A program made the translations under genes and the position numbers. A stretch of 44,688 nt of DNA from the NCBI GenBank assembly GCA_041481445.1, contig JBGPBV010000043.1:1-44688 (forward strand), read 5' to 3'. The notes beneath the pieces were generated by a model. That model saw only the letters and a program-made list of their open reading frames with translations, did no database searches and had not been told where the DNA came from. Positions 31,502-40,101 of the stretch are shown here, in pieces (position 1 is the stretch's first letter; each line of letters opens with the position of its first letter). Source of the stretch: AA29 sp041481445 (lineage in GTDB: Bacteria > Acidobacteriota > Vicinamibacteria > Fen-336).

Positions 31502-32503
31502 TCAGGCTCCCTCCGCCGGTCCTCCGGCCAGCCGCCGCGCGAGCACGACCTGCCCGCCCAGGGTGGCCACGCGCAGGAAGATGCGGAAGAAGACGAAGGC
31601 CTCGAGCAGGACGAAGGTCACGACCTGCGACTTGTAGCCCACGGTCTCCCAGTGGCGGTCGAAGGGAGCCCACAGGGCGAGACCGGCCACGGCCAGGATC
31701 GCCATCAGCAGCACGTGGCCGAAGGTCCGGGCGAACCGCGCCAGGCAGAGGGCGGCTCCGGAGACGAGGGCGAGCAGCGCGCTCGAGCGCTCCTCGAGCA
31801 CGATCAGGACCCGCGCGTAGGACGAGACCATGTTGACGCCGAGGAGGGCGAGCAGGAGCAGGATGTTCCGGCCCAGCAGCCAGGCGATGGCCGTGCGCTC
31901 GGACACCGCTTCGCGCGCCTGGCCGTCCACCCACTGCGCGAAGGGGCCGTAGAGCCCGAACAGGGCGGCATCCACGAGCAGCACCAGGAGGGCCAGGCGC
32001 AGCAGGCGGCCGAAGTAGAACCCGGCCCCGTGCAGGGTCCCGCGCACCGTCCACTCCGGCTGGGGGGCGCGGAGGGCGGCGAGGATGCCGCCGCCCAGGA
32101 ACACCTGGACGACGAGGTAGGCGGCGCCCAGGGCCAGCACCGTGGAGTCGACGGCGGCGCGCCGCTCGTCCGGGTGCTCGGGGTCGGGAAGCACGAAGAG
32201 GCCGGCGGGGAGGTTGCCGTGCAGCAGGAGGTCGAGGTTCTTGAACGCGAAGCCCGTCCCGAGGATCTCGGGGGTGAAGGTCGTGTCGGGATGCGCGTCC
32301 GCCCAGGCCGACCACCAGCGGTAGTCGAAGCCGTAGAGCATGGTGTCGGCGGCCCCGCGATTGGTGAGGTCCTCGCGCAGCGTGCGCGCCAGCGGCACGG
32401 CCAGGACGGCGGCGGTGAGGAGGTTGACGAGCAGCAGGAAGACGACCAGGCCCCGGAGCGCCCAGGCCCGTGCGAGTCCCCTGCGCGCGGCGTCGAGGAT
32501 CAT
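31502..32503 (-). CDS. Hypothetical membrane protein
   Basis: A 333-residue protein with an N-terminal signal-anchor helix (LVVFLLLVNLLTAAVLAVPLA), a periplasmic loop of about 75 residues containing YRWWSAWADAHPDTTF, and five further helices. No family motif is recognised. It sits between the M1 peptidase and flavin reductase genes with gaps of 13 and 11 bases, so it is probably co-transcribed. Function unknown; a membrane partner of the peptidase is possible. Confidence 0.7.
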   Translation of the reverse strand: MILDAARRGLARAWALRGLVVFLLLVNLLTAAVLAVPLARTLREDLTNRGAADTMLYGFDYRWWSAWADAHPDTTFTPEILGTGFAFKNLDLLLHGNLPAGLFVLPDPEHPDERRAAVDSTVLALGAAYLVVQVFLGGGILAALRAPQPEWTVRGTLHGAGFYFGRLLRLALLVLLVDAALFGLYGPFAQWVDGQAREAVSERTAIAWLLGRNILLLLALLGVNMVSSYARVLIVLEERSSALLALVSGAALCLARFARTFGHVLLMAILAVAGLALWAPFDRHWETVGYKSQVVTFVLLEAFVFFRIFLRVATLGGQVVLARRLAGGPAEGA

Positions 32504-32516
32504 CGCCGCCTCGTCC

Positions 32517-34685
32517 TCATCCGAGCAGCGTCTGCAGCTCCAGCAGGTTCTGGAGCCAGAACATCCAGCGCATCGCCCACTTGGAGGCGGCGCGCCGGGC
32601 CACGCGCGCGTTGTCGTCCACCCACGAGTTGTTGCCGGGATCGACGTCGAGAGCGATCTTGCCGTAGGGGTCGACGTCGGCCCGGTGCACCTTCACCGCC
32701 CCCTGGTAGCGGAAGCGGGCCCAGCGATACTGCCCGTCCCAGCGCTCGTACACGATGCGCCCGTCCGCGAACTGCACGCTGATCTCCACGGGCAGGCGAA
32801 CGCCCCCCCGCCGCTCGACGATCACCTCGGATTCGAAGGGCCCTTCGTCCTTGTTCCGGGGCGGGGGCGAGGGCGGCACCAGCACCAGCCGTCCGTCCGG
32901 GCCCTCCTTGTAGCCGGCCAGGTCGCGGACGCGCTCGTTCTTGACCCGGATCGCGTAGTCGCACTGCTCGGAGGAGTACCAGGTCTGGTCGAAGAACCAG
33001 CGGTAGTCCGCCCCCGTGACCTCGTTGACGACGCCGATGAAGTCCGCGCTCGTGGGGTGGGCGAAGCGATAGCGCCGCGCGTAGGTCCGCAGGATCCGGG
33101 TCATGGTGTCGTCGCCGACGAGGCCCTCCAGGGTCTGGAGGCTCAGCGCGGGCTTGTCGTACGAGTTCACGGTGTAGGAGTCGGCGCTCCGGTAGTCCCA
33201 GGAGCGCCGCGCCATCTCGTCGAGGGCGCCGAACTTGCGCAGCGCGGCGAGCTGGGAGTCCCCGCGGCGGATCCAGACGTCGGGGGCGACCACCGGCCAG
33301 GGGGCGCGCGTCCCCCGGCCCGAGGCCAGCGGTCCGAAGTAGCGCTTGCCGAACCCCTGCGGCCCGAGCGCGATCTGCGCCGCCTTCTCGTCGTGATAGC
33401 TGTTGAAGCCCTCGTCGAGCCAGGCCTCCTCGAACTCGTTCGTCCCGACCAGGCCGTACCAGAACTGGTGGCCGCACTCGTGGATGGTCACGCCCTCCGG
33501 GCTCTGGAGCGCGGCCGGGGCGAAAAGGGCCGTCCCCCCCGTGAAGAGGGTGGGGTACTCCATCCCCCCCGACGCGGAATTCCAGGCCGGGTCCACCACC
33601 GTGACCCCCGGGTACGGGTAGGGCGCGGACCAGGCGCCGTAGCTGCGCAGGGAGATCTTGGTGGCCGCGATGTAGCGCGCGGCCAGGTGGGCGTGCTCGG
33701 GCTGGACGAGGAGGCGGATGTCCACCGGCGGATATCCCGCCTCCTCGAAGCGATCGAGCCGCTCGACCAGGCGCCGGCTCGTGACCCAGGTGAAGTCGTG
33801 GACGTCGTCCTGGTGGAAGCGGAAGGTGCGCGTGCCGTCCGCGTTGTCGCGCGCGGTCTGCATGGAGCCGGTGGCGCCCACCACGAACCCCTGGGGCACG
33901 GTGAGCTGGACGTCGTAGACGCCGTAGTCGGAGAAGAACTCGCTGAAGGGATGGAACTCGTGCGCGTTCCAGGCGCCCCTCCACCACACCCCGATCTTGG
34001 GGAACCACTGGGCCACGAAGTGGTAGTCGTGCACCCACCCCGCCCGACCCACGTCGCCGTACGGCATCTGGGCCGTCCAGTCGACCTTGAAGCGCGTGGT
34101 CGCTTCCGGCGGCACGGGGGCGGGAGTGGTGACCTCCGCCACCGTGCGGTCGTCGGCATTGGGGTCGTCGGGATGGACGTAGCGCAGCGAGGGGGTCAGG
34201 TCGGCCTCGCCGCCCTCGCCCTGCTGGCGGACGGAGGCGACCTGGATGTAGCCGAACCCGCGGGTGTCGCGCCGCTCGCCCCGGACGCGGGCCGACCGCC
34301 GTCCCTCGCCGCGGGCCGACGTGGACAGCGAGTTCCGGAACGCGTTCCAGTACAGGTGGAACGGGAAGGTGGCCTGGGGCTGGCCGGTCGTGTTGCGCCA
34401 CTCCAGGACGAGCGAGCCCTGGATCGTGTGGCGCTCGGGGTCGAGGCGCGCCTCGATCGTGTAGCTCGCGTTGCGCGGCGACTGCTTCGGCAGCGGCGGC
34501 AGGGTGGGGTCGTCCGGAGCGGCCGGAGTCGGCAAGGGTGGCGGCTGGAGCGGACAGGGCTGGCACTCGATGGGCGGGGTCGGGCGGGCGGCCGGGCTGG
34601 CGGGAGCGCTCGGGACGGGCGCCTCCGCGCGGACCAGGAACGCCCCCGACACGACCGCCGCCACGACCAGCGACAGCGCGCGCAT
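32517..34685 (-). CDS. M1 family zinc metallopeptidase, exported
   Basis: A 722-residue gluzincin aminopeptidase. A Sec signal peptide (MRALSLVVAAVVSGAFLVRA, likely cut before EAP) is followed by a Pro-rich linker and the N-terminal beta domain from about residue 70. The catalytic domain has GGMEYP at 373-378 (variant of GAMEN) and HECGH at 402-406 with the third zinc ligand Glu425, the HExxHX18E arrangement. The C-terminal part is beta-rich and ends with a hydrophobic helix. ATG at 34685 diverges from the M28 peptidase 43 bases away. It is the first gene of a five-gene run. Acidobacteria-like genomes often carry such large exported M1 enzymes. Confidence 0.92.
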   Translation of the reverse strand: MRALSLVVAAVVSGAFLVRAEAPVPSAPASPAARPTPPIECQPCPLQPPPLPTPAAPDDPTLPPLPKQSPRNASYTIEARLDPERHTIQGSLVLEWRNTTGQPQATFPFHLYWNAFRNSLSTSARGEGRRSARVRGERRDTRGFGYIQVASVRQQGEGGEADLTPSLRYVHPDDPNADDRTVAEVTTPAPVPPEATTRFKVDWTAQMPYGDVGRAGWVHDYHFVAQWFPKIGVWWRGAWNAHEFHPFSEFFSDYGVYDVQLTVPQGFVVGATGSMQTARDNADGTRTFRFHQDDVHDFTWVTSRRLVERLDRFEEAGYPPVDIRLLVQPEHAHLAARYIAATKISLRSYGAWSAPYPYPGVTVVDPAWNSASGGMEYPTLFTGGTALFAPAALQSPEGVTIHECGHQFWYGLVGTNEFEEAWLDEGFNSYHDEKAAQIALGPQGFGKRYFGPLASGRGTRAPWPVVAPDVWIRRGDSQLAALRKFGALDEMARRSWDYRSADSYTVNSYDKPALSLQTLEGLVGDDTMTRILRTYARRYRFAHPTSADFIGVVNEVTGADYRWFFDQTWYSSEQCDYAIRVKNERVRDLAGYKEGPDGRLVLVPPSPPPRNKDEGPFESEVIVERRGGVRLPVEISVQFADGRIVYERWDGQYRWARFRYQGAVKVHRADVDPYGKIALDVDPGNNSWVDDNARVARRAASKWAMRWMFWLQNLLELQTLLG

Positions 34686-34728
34686 AGGATGAAGAGGCGG
34701 TGATTCTATAACGCGAGCGAGGTGAGGC
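34686..34728. promoter_or_regulatory. Divergent promoter region, M1 / M28 peptidases
   Basis: A 43-base gap. TATAAC at 34707-34712 is a good -10 for the M28 gene, with a start near 34719; no good -35 is seen. On the minus strand the same AT-rich core reads TTATAGAAT and may serve the M1 gene. GAGGTGAGG precedes the M28 ATG as a ribosome-binding site. Confidence 0.5.
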
Positions 34729-36282
34729 ATGCGTCTCGAGAGTTCTTGCGTCCGGCGGCTGGTCCTGGCGGCCGCGCTCGCCGCTCCCGGAGCCGCCGCC
34801 GCCCCGTCTCCCTGGCGGCTGTCCGAAGCCGGCCGGCGGGCCCTGGAGGCCGTGAGCGCGGACTCGCTGCGCGGGCACCTGTCGTTCCTGGCCTCCGACG
34901 TGCTGGGCGGCCGCGTCGACGGGACGACCGGCCTCGACGTCGCCGCCGAGTACGTGGCCGCGCAGTTCCGGAGGGCGGGGCTGGAGCCGGTCGGGGACGA
35001 CGGATACTTCCAGCCCGCGCCCGCGGTGGCGGCCACGCCGAGCCAGGAGGGCTTCCGCTTCTCGGTCGCCCTGCCGGAGGCGGCGATCGAAGTGCCCCCC
35101 GAGGCGTTCGCGATGACGACGGTCGAGCCGCTGGCCATCGACGGCGTCGAGATGGTCAAGGTGCCGAGCGGGCAGACCGACACGCTGGCCGTCCTCGCGG
35201 GTCGGGCCGTGATCACGGAGGTCGAGGAGATCCCGCCCGGCCGCCGGCGAGAGGCCTTCCGCGACCGGCAGCGCTGGATACGCGAGCTGCAGGCGGCGGG
35301 ACCGGCCCTCGTGGTCGCCCTCGACCGCCGGCTCGGCATCCCGACCGGCTACTTCGGCCTTCCCGTGCTGACCGAGCCCGTCTCGGCGAGCGCGGCCGCG
35401 CGCGGACGCGTCGTCACCACGTGGTCGGCGGAGCTGGCCCGGGCCTACGACGCGCTCCCCGCCTGGCGCCCGTCGGGCCGGCTGAGCCTGCACGTCGGCG
35501 AGCCGCGGCGCCAGGCCATGACCCTCCGGAACGTGGCCGGCGTCCTGCGCGGATCCGATCCCGCCCTGAACGCGACCTACCTGCTCGTGAGCGCCCACTA
35601 CGACGGCACCGGACCACGGGTGGGGGCGAGCGGTCCCGACCGGATCTGGAACGGAGCCAACGACGACGGCAGCGGCACCGTGGCCATGATCGAGCTGGCC
35701 TCCACGCTGCAGCACCTCTCACCGCCGCCCCGCCGCTCCATCGTCTTCCTGGCCTTCTTCGGCGAGGAGAAGGGCCTGCTCGGCTCCGCGTACTACGCCG
35801 CCCACCCCCTGGTGCCCCTGGAGCGGACGGTGGCCGACCTCAACCTCGAGCACCTCGGCCGCACGGACAGCACCGAGCGCAACAAGGCGGGCACGGCCAG
35901 CCTCACCGGCTACGACTATTCCGACCTCGCGGCGGTCTTCGAAGAGGCCGGGCGGGCCACCGGGATCGAGGTCTACAAGGACGACCGCCGGTCGGACGCG
36001 TTCTTCGCGGACAGCGACAACTACCCGCTGGCCGCGGTGGGCGTGGTCGCCCACACCGTCTGCGTGGTTTTCGAGGACTTCGCCGACTACCACGGCCCGG
36101 GCGACGAGTGGCCGAAGATCGATTTCGCGAACATGACGCGCACGGTGCGGATGGTGGGAGCGGCGCTGCTCATGGTCGCGGACTCCGAGCAGGAGCCGCG
36201 CTGGCGCGCGGACGCCTCGCCGGCCGCGCCCTACCGCGCGGCCTGGCGGCGGCAGCGCGGCGAGGCGGAGCCCGAACGGTGA
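34729..36282 (+). CDS. M28 family zinc peptidase, exported
   Basis: A 517-residue aminopeptidase or carboxypeptidase of the M28 type. A short signal peptide (LVLAAALAAPGAAAA) is followed by the conserved HLSFLASDVLGGRVDGTTG block, a PA-like inserted domain (about residues 110-260), and the zinc site: SAHYDG with His290 and Asp292, GANDDGSG with Asp312, FGEEKGLLGS with Glu346/Glu347, NLEHLGR with Glu374 and YHGPGDEW with the last His. Both zinc-ligand halves are therefore complete. It diverges from the M1 peptidase gene and is followed after 22 bases by a membrane protein gene. A role in peptide scavenging fits. Confidence 0.93.
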   Translation: MRLESSCVRRLVLAAALAAPGAAAAPSPWRLSEAGRRALEAVSADSLRGHLSFLASDVLGGRVDGTTGLDVAAEYVAAQFRRAGLEPVGDDGYFQPAPAVAATPSQEGFRFSVALPEAAIEVPPEAFAMTTVEPLAIDGVEMVKVPSGQTDTLAVLAGRAVITEVEEIPPGRRREAFRDRQRWIRELQAAGPALVVALDRRLGIPTGYFGLPVLTEPVSASAAARGRVVTTWSAELARAYDALPAWRPSGRLSLHVGEPRRQAMTLRNVAGVLRGSDPALNATYLLVSAHYDGTGPRVGASGPDRIWNGANDDGSGTVAMIELASTLQHLSPPPRRSIVFLAFFGEEKGLLGSAYYAAHPLVPLERTVADLNLEHLGRTDSTERNKAGTASLTGYDYSDLAAVFEEAGRATGIEVYKDDRRSDAFFADSDNYPLAAVGVVAHTVCVVFEDFADYHGPGDEWPKIDFANMTRTVRMVGAALLMVADSEQEPRWRADASPAAPYRAAWRRQRGEAEPER

Positions 36283-36304
36283 TACCCTCCGCCCGGCAGA
36301 GGCG

Positions 36305-37348
36305 ATGCTCGGACACGCGGCGATCCTCGTCGTGTTCCTGGTCCTGGCCCTCCTCGTGGGCATCCCCCGCATCAAGCGGGGGCCGGGCCTGCCCGGCCGG
36401 CTGGCCTTCGAGAAGGTCCCCGATGCCGCGCTGACCGGCGCCCAGGGCGCCCACCTCGCGCGGCTCGGCGAGACGGTGCGTGCGCTGCAGTACGAGCCCG
36501 TCTTCAACGTCCGCGTGGCCAACCTGTCGGGCCCCAACCTCACGCGGTTCTACACGAACGCGGCCGACCCCGCGATCCTCCTGACCTCGCTCCTCCGCTC
36601 CGCGCCGGTGAGCGGGAATCCCGGCCAGAGCGTCGACTACGTCGAGATCATCACGCGATACGCCGACGGGACCTCGCTCACCACGATCAACAGCCCCGTG
36701 ACCTCGCTCTTCGACCCGCCCCCCGGGCGCGTGGTCCAGCGCTTGCCCGGAATGGACGTGGTGCGCCTCAAGGAGAGGCACGACCGGGCGGCCCGCGAGC
36801 TGGTCTCGCGCGGGCCGCGGTGGGTCCGCGGCGACGAGATCCTCGATCGTTGGCAGGAGAGCCACCACGAGTGGTACGAGCACCAGGTCGCGCGGGGCCT
36901 TCTCACGTACAACGCGAGCACCGACCGCTACGCGCCGTCGCCGCGCACGGCCCTGCGCGGGATCGCCGACTACCTCAACCCGGTGGCGGCGAGCGCTCCG
37001 CCGCTGCGGATCGCCGCCGGGGCCCTGGCCAGCATCGTCCTGGTCACGCTCGGCACCTTCCTCGCCGTCTCGCCCGCCTGGCCGCCCCTGCGGTGGGCGG
37101 CCGAGGCCAGCCACTTCCCGGAGAGGGCGGTGGCCGCGCTCGCCATGTGGGTCCTGTTCACGCTGGCCGGCGTGATCGTCGGCCTGACCTTCGGCCACCG
37201 GCAGTTCATCTGGGCCCTCCTGCTCGGCATGATCCCGGTGAGCGTCCTCGCCGGCTCGGCCGGGCGGCCCGTCCTCGGCGTCCTCTGGCTGGCCTGGGTG
37301 GCGGAGAGCGTGGCCCGCTGGCACAACCAGCGGCGCCGGCTGGTCTGA
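36305..37348 (+). CDS. Hypothetical membrane protein with extracytoplasmic domain
   Basis: A 347-residue protein. An N-terminal signal anchor (LGHAAILVVFLVLALLVG) is followed by a soluble domain of about 220 residues (containing VDYVEIITRYADG and RWQESHHEWYEHQVARG), then four hydrophobic helices at the C-terminus. No family is recognised. It follows the M28 gene by 22 bases, with ATG at 36305, and converges on the barrel protein gene. Function unknown. Confidence 0.65.
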   Translation: MLGHAAILVVFLVLALLVGIPRIKRGPGLPGRLAFEKVPDAALTGAQGAHLARLGETVRALQYEPVFNVRVANLSGPNLTRFYTNAADPAILLTSLLRSAPVSGNPGQSVDYVEIITRYADGTSLTTINSPVTSLFDPPPGRVVQRLPGMDVVRLKERHDRAARELVSRGPRWVRGDEILDRWQESHHEWYEHQVARGLLTYNASTDRYAPSPRTALRGIADYLNPVAASAPPLRIAAGALASIVLVTLGTFLAVSPAWPPLRWAAEASHFPERAVAALAMWVLFTLAGVIVGLTFGHRQFIWALLLGMIPVSVLAGSAGRPVLGVLWLAWVAESVARWHNQRRRLV

Positions 37349-37371
37349 GATCGGCCTCGTCCGAGATCCGC

Positions 37372-38232
37372 CTAGAACCGCAGGGCGAGCCCGAGGCTCG
37401 CGTGGAAGAAGGTCGGGTTGAAGACGACCGGCTCCAGCCGCGACTCGATCTCGCGGGCGAGGGTCTCCTGGATCGCGGACAGCGGCACGCTCGTCTCCGC
37501 GCGCCCCCATTGCAGGGTGAGCTCCTGGAAGTGGAAGTACCGGCCCTCGGCCAGGAGGGCCACGCGGCCTCCGAGCGGGAACGCGATCGCGACTCCCACG
37601 TTGCCTCCCAGCCGTCCCTGTCCGCTCTGGCTGGGCACGGCCTCCGCGCGCAGCCCGGCGCGGGCGACGTCGAGAGAGAGGCGGCCGCCGGCCAGCGTGG
37701 GCAGGCCGACCCCGACCGCCTGGTCGACCTGGAACCGGAAGGCGGGCAGCCAGCTCAGGCCTCCGGAGACCGCCACGCGCGTCTTGTCGCCCGCCCGCAG
37801 CTTCAGGTTCAGCGAGAGCGGACGGAGGCGCTCGAGGTCGACGGTGCCGGTGCCCACGTCCACGTCGCTCGACACCGGCGGCAGCGGCGCGGGCAGGCGC
37901 GCGCTCACCCGGTAGCGCGCGCCCGTCGTCTGGACGCTGACGTCCGCCGTGTCCAGGCGGGCCTCGAGCGCCAGGTGCCGGCCGAGGTCGCGGGCCACGG
38001 CGGCGTTGAGGGCGAGGCCCCCGTGCCCCTCCAGCATGAACGCGCCGCCCTGCTCGATCGTGATGCCCGGCAGCGGGGGGGCGATGGGACCGGGATCGTA
38101 GGAGAAGGCCTGGTCGTAGAAGGGGACGACGCGGCCCGCGGAGACCGCGACCTCCCAGCCTTCCGCCCCCGCGAAGGAGGCGCTCGCCGCCAGCGCGGCC
38201 ACGGTCAGGACGGCCCGAGCCCGCCTCAGCAA
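37372..38232 (-). CDS. Predicted outer-membrane beta-barrel protein
   Basis: A protein of about 286 residues with an N-terminal signal peptide (AVLTVAALAASASFAGAEG) and alternating beta-strand-like segments throughout. It ends in Phe (GLALRF), the usual terminal residue of outer-membrane barrels. Glycine and aromatic residues alternate in the strands, for example GRYFHFQELTLQWGR. TTG at 38232 overlaps the stop of the upstream flavoenzyme and gives a normal signal; a GTG 12 codons earlier is an alternative. It is the last gene of the nine-gene catabolic operon and might be a substrate channel. Assignment is by pattern only. Confidence 0.65.
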   Translation of the reverse strand: MLRRARAVLTVAALAASASFAGAEGWEVAVSAGRVVPFYDQAFSYDPGPIAPPLPGITIEQGGAFMLEGHGGLALNAAVARDLGRHLALEARLDTADVSVQTTGARYRVSARLPAPLPPVSSDVDVGTGTVDLERLRPLSLNLKLRAGDKTRVAVSGGLSWLPAFRFQVDQAVGVGLPTLAGGRLSLDVARAGLRAEAVPSQSGQGRLGGNVGVAIAFPLGGRVALLAEGRYFHFQELTLQWGRAETSVPLSAIQETLAREIESRLEPVVFNPTFFHASLGLALRF

Positions 38233-39602
38233 ACGGCCCTCGGGTCGTAGGGGACGCCGGCGCGCCACACCGCGGGGATGAGCCGGCGGCGATGGTTGCC
38301 GGGGTCCTTGGGCCACAGCGTGCACGTGACCACGCGATGGTGCTGGTCCTCGTCCTCGCAGTACGGGCAGAAGACGCAGGCGCGGGCCTCCGCGTCCGCC
38401 CCCGCCCGCCACTTGCGCGGCAGGTCGGGATCGGCCAGCAGCGCGCGCGCCATCCCGACGAGGTCGGCGCGGCCCTCGCGCAGGACGGCTTCCGCCTGGT
38501 CGAAGGTGTGGATCTTGCCCGCCGTCACCACCGGGGTGGACAAGCCGGCCGCGCGCACCGCGGCCCGGATGCCCTCCGCGAGGAACGTGTTCACGGCCAC
38601 CGGATCCTGGCGCGACCGTGGGATGCAGCGTGACCCGCTGTGCCCGGTGTACGGGTACATGGCCTCGCCGACCGCGGGCTGCTTGGCGTCCTCGAACTTG
38701 CCCCCGCGGGAGACGGAGAGCACGTCGATCCCGGCGCGGGCCAGCTCCACCGCGATGGCCTTGGCGTCCTCGAGCGTGCTGCCGCGGAGGGCGCCGTCCT
38801 CGCCCAGGACGTCTTCCGAGCCCAGGAACCGGCACCCGAGGATGAAGTCGGGTCCGGTCTCCTCCCGCACCGCGCGCACCACTTCCCGCGGCAGCCGCAT
38901 CCGGTTCTCGAAGGTGCCGCCGTAGGCGTCGGTCCGTCCGTTCAGGACGGAGAGGAACGACGCCATCGTGTAGGCGTGCGCGAAGTGCAGCTCCACGCCG
39001 TCGAACCCGCACCGCCGCGCGCGGCCGGCCGCCCCCGCGAACCAGCCGGGGATCTGGCGGATCTCGGAGAGGTCCAGGTCCTCGATGGTCTGCCGGTACC
39101 CGTAGAGGAAGTCGCGGCGCTGGCGGGGCGTGAGGTAGCGGGCGTGGTCGCGCTCGAACTCGGGGTCGCTCCGCGCCAGCGCCTTTGACGGCAGCGCGCC
39201 GCGCGCGACCAGGCCCTCCATGAAGAGGCGCGTGGGCTTGCGGGTGGCGATCTTGAGGAAGTCGATGATCTGCGGCATGACCAGCGCGTCGCCCGCCCCC
39301 CGCATCTCGTCGACGAGAGCCTTGAGGCCAGGCACGAAACGGTCGTGGCCGAGCCGCAGCAGGGGGCCGCTGGCGACGTCGCGGATGCCGGTGGCCTCCA
39401 GCACGATCATCCCGGGACCGCCCCGCGCATAGCGCAGGTAGATGTCGTGGACCTCCGGGGTCACGAAGCCGTCCTCGGTACCCCGCCAGGTGACCATCGC
39501 GGGCAGCCAGATCCGGTTCGGCATGACCCGGCCGCTCCGGCCGAGGGGGAAGGGCTGGAAGAGCAGCGCGCGGTCGCGGCCGCCGGTGACGGGCGGGCTC
39601 AG
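38226..39602 (-). CDS. NADH:flavin oxidoreductase / 2,4-dienoyl-CoA reductase-like, barrel domain only, with Fe-S motif
   Basis: A 458-residue old-yellow-enzyme-type flavoprotein. The TIM barrel begins LFQPFPLGRSGRVMPNRIWLPAM and includes FDGVELHFAHAYTMASFLSV, NGRTDAYGGTFENRMRLPREVV and GRADLVGMARALLADPDLPRKW. A [4Fe-4S] site follows: CVFCPYC with a fourth Cys after 11 more residues (CX2CX2CX11C), as in dienoyl-CoA reductase and trimethylamine dehydrogenase. The usual C-terminal FAD/NAD domains of those 670-730-residue enzymes are absent: the protein ends 31 residues after the last cluster Cys, so electrons must come from a partner. Start CTG at 39602 overlaps the upstream stop as CTGA. It is a candidate for reducing a dienoyl-CoA or ring intermediate. 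Confidence 0.88.
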   Translation of the reverse strand: MSPPVTGGRDRALLFQPFPLGRSGRVMPNRIWLPAMVTWRGTEDGFVTPEVHDIYLRYARGGPGMIVLEATGIRDVASGPLLRLGHDRFVPGLKALVDEMRGAGDALVMPQIIDFLKIATRKPTRLFMEGLVARGALPSKALARSDPEFERDHARYLTPRQRRDFLYGYRQTIEDLDLSEIRQIPGWFAGAAGRARRCGFDGVELHFAHAYTMASFLSVLNGRTDAYGGTFENRMRLPREVVRAVREETGPDFILGCRFLGSEDVLGEDGALRGSTLEDAKAIAVELARAGIDVLSVSRGGKFEDAKQPAVGEAMYPYTGHSGSRCIPRSRQDPVAVNTFLAEGIRAAVRAAGLSTPVVTAGKIHTFDQAEAVLREGRADLVGMARALLADPDLPRKWRAGADAEARACVFCPYCEDEDQHHRVVTCTLWPKDPGNHRRRLIPAVWRAGVPYDPRAVC

Positions 39603-40084
39603 CTCTCCTCCTCCCCGCCGTCCTCCGGGCCGGCGACGACGTCGTCGTCGGCTCCGCCCTCCGTCATCTCGTCCTCGATCCCGTGGTCGGCCAGCCGCCG
39701 CTGCAGGGCGTCGAATCCGCGGCGGTCCGGCGGGGCGCCCTCGCGAAAGGCCTCCAGGACCTCCTCCAGCCGGGCCACCCGCCGGGTGAGCTGGCCGACG
39801 GCCTCGAGGGCCAGGACGCCGGCGCCTTTGGCCACGCTCTTGAAGGCGGCCTCCGTCCCGAAGGCGCCCAGCACCTCGACCAGGCGCGCGCTGAGCGAGT
39901 CGGCGGACTCCACCAGATCCACCTGGAGCAGGCTGTCGTGGACCAGGCCCATCGCGTCCTCGATGTCCTCGTCGTCCCAATCCGCGCGCAGCCGCTCCCA
40001 GACGTCGGGGGGCAGCACCAGCCCGTCCGGGCCCTCCTCCGCCGCCGCCGCGATCTCCCCACACAAGTCGACGATGCGTCCCAT
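39599..40084 (-). CDS. Hypothetical acidic protein, 161 residues
   Basis: A small, acidic, apparently helical protein of unknown family, starting MGRIVDLCGEIAAAAEEG and ending in an acidic tail (GPEDGGEEES). Segments such as WDDEDIEDAMGLVHDSLLQVDLV and LTRRVARLEEVLEAFREG look helical and amphipathic. No motif of a known oxygenase subunit, ferredoxin or PaaB/PaaD protein is present. ATG at 40084 has GGAAGGAA upstream. It lies between the diiron protein (gap 17) and the flavoenzyme (CTGA overlap), so it is part of the operon. A small accessory subunit of the diiron protein or an unrelated stability factor are both possible. Confidence 0.8.
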   Translation of the reverse strand: MGRIVDLCGEIAAAAEEGPDGLVLPPDVWERLRADWDDEDIEDAMGLVHDSLLQVDLVESADSLSARLVEVLGAFGTEAAFKSVAKGAGVLALEAVGQLTRRVARLEEVLEAFREGAPPDRRGFDALQRRLADHGIEDEMTEGGADDDVVAGPEDGGEEES

Positions 40085-40101
40085 GATTCCTTCCTTGGTC
40101 C

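Noticed and set aside
32340..34703. A 787-codon open frame on the plus strand antisense to the M1 peptidase gene, and many others of hundreds of codons
   Set aside because: At this GC content antisense frames stay open by codon bias. They lack recognisable domains while the opposite strand encodes complete catalytic motifs.
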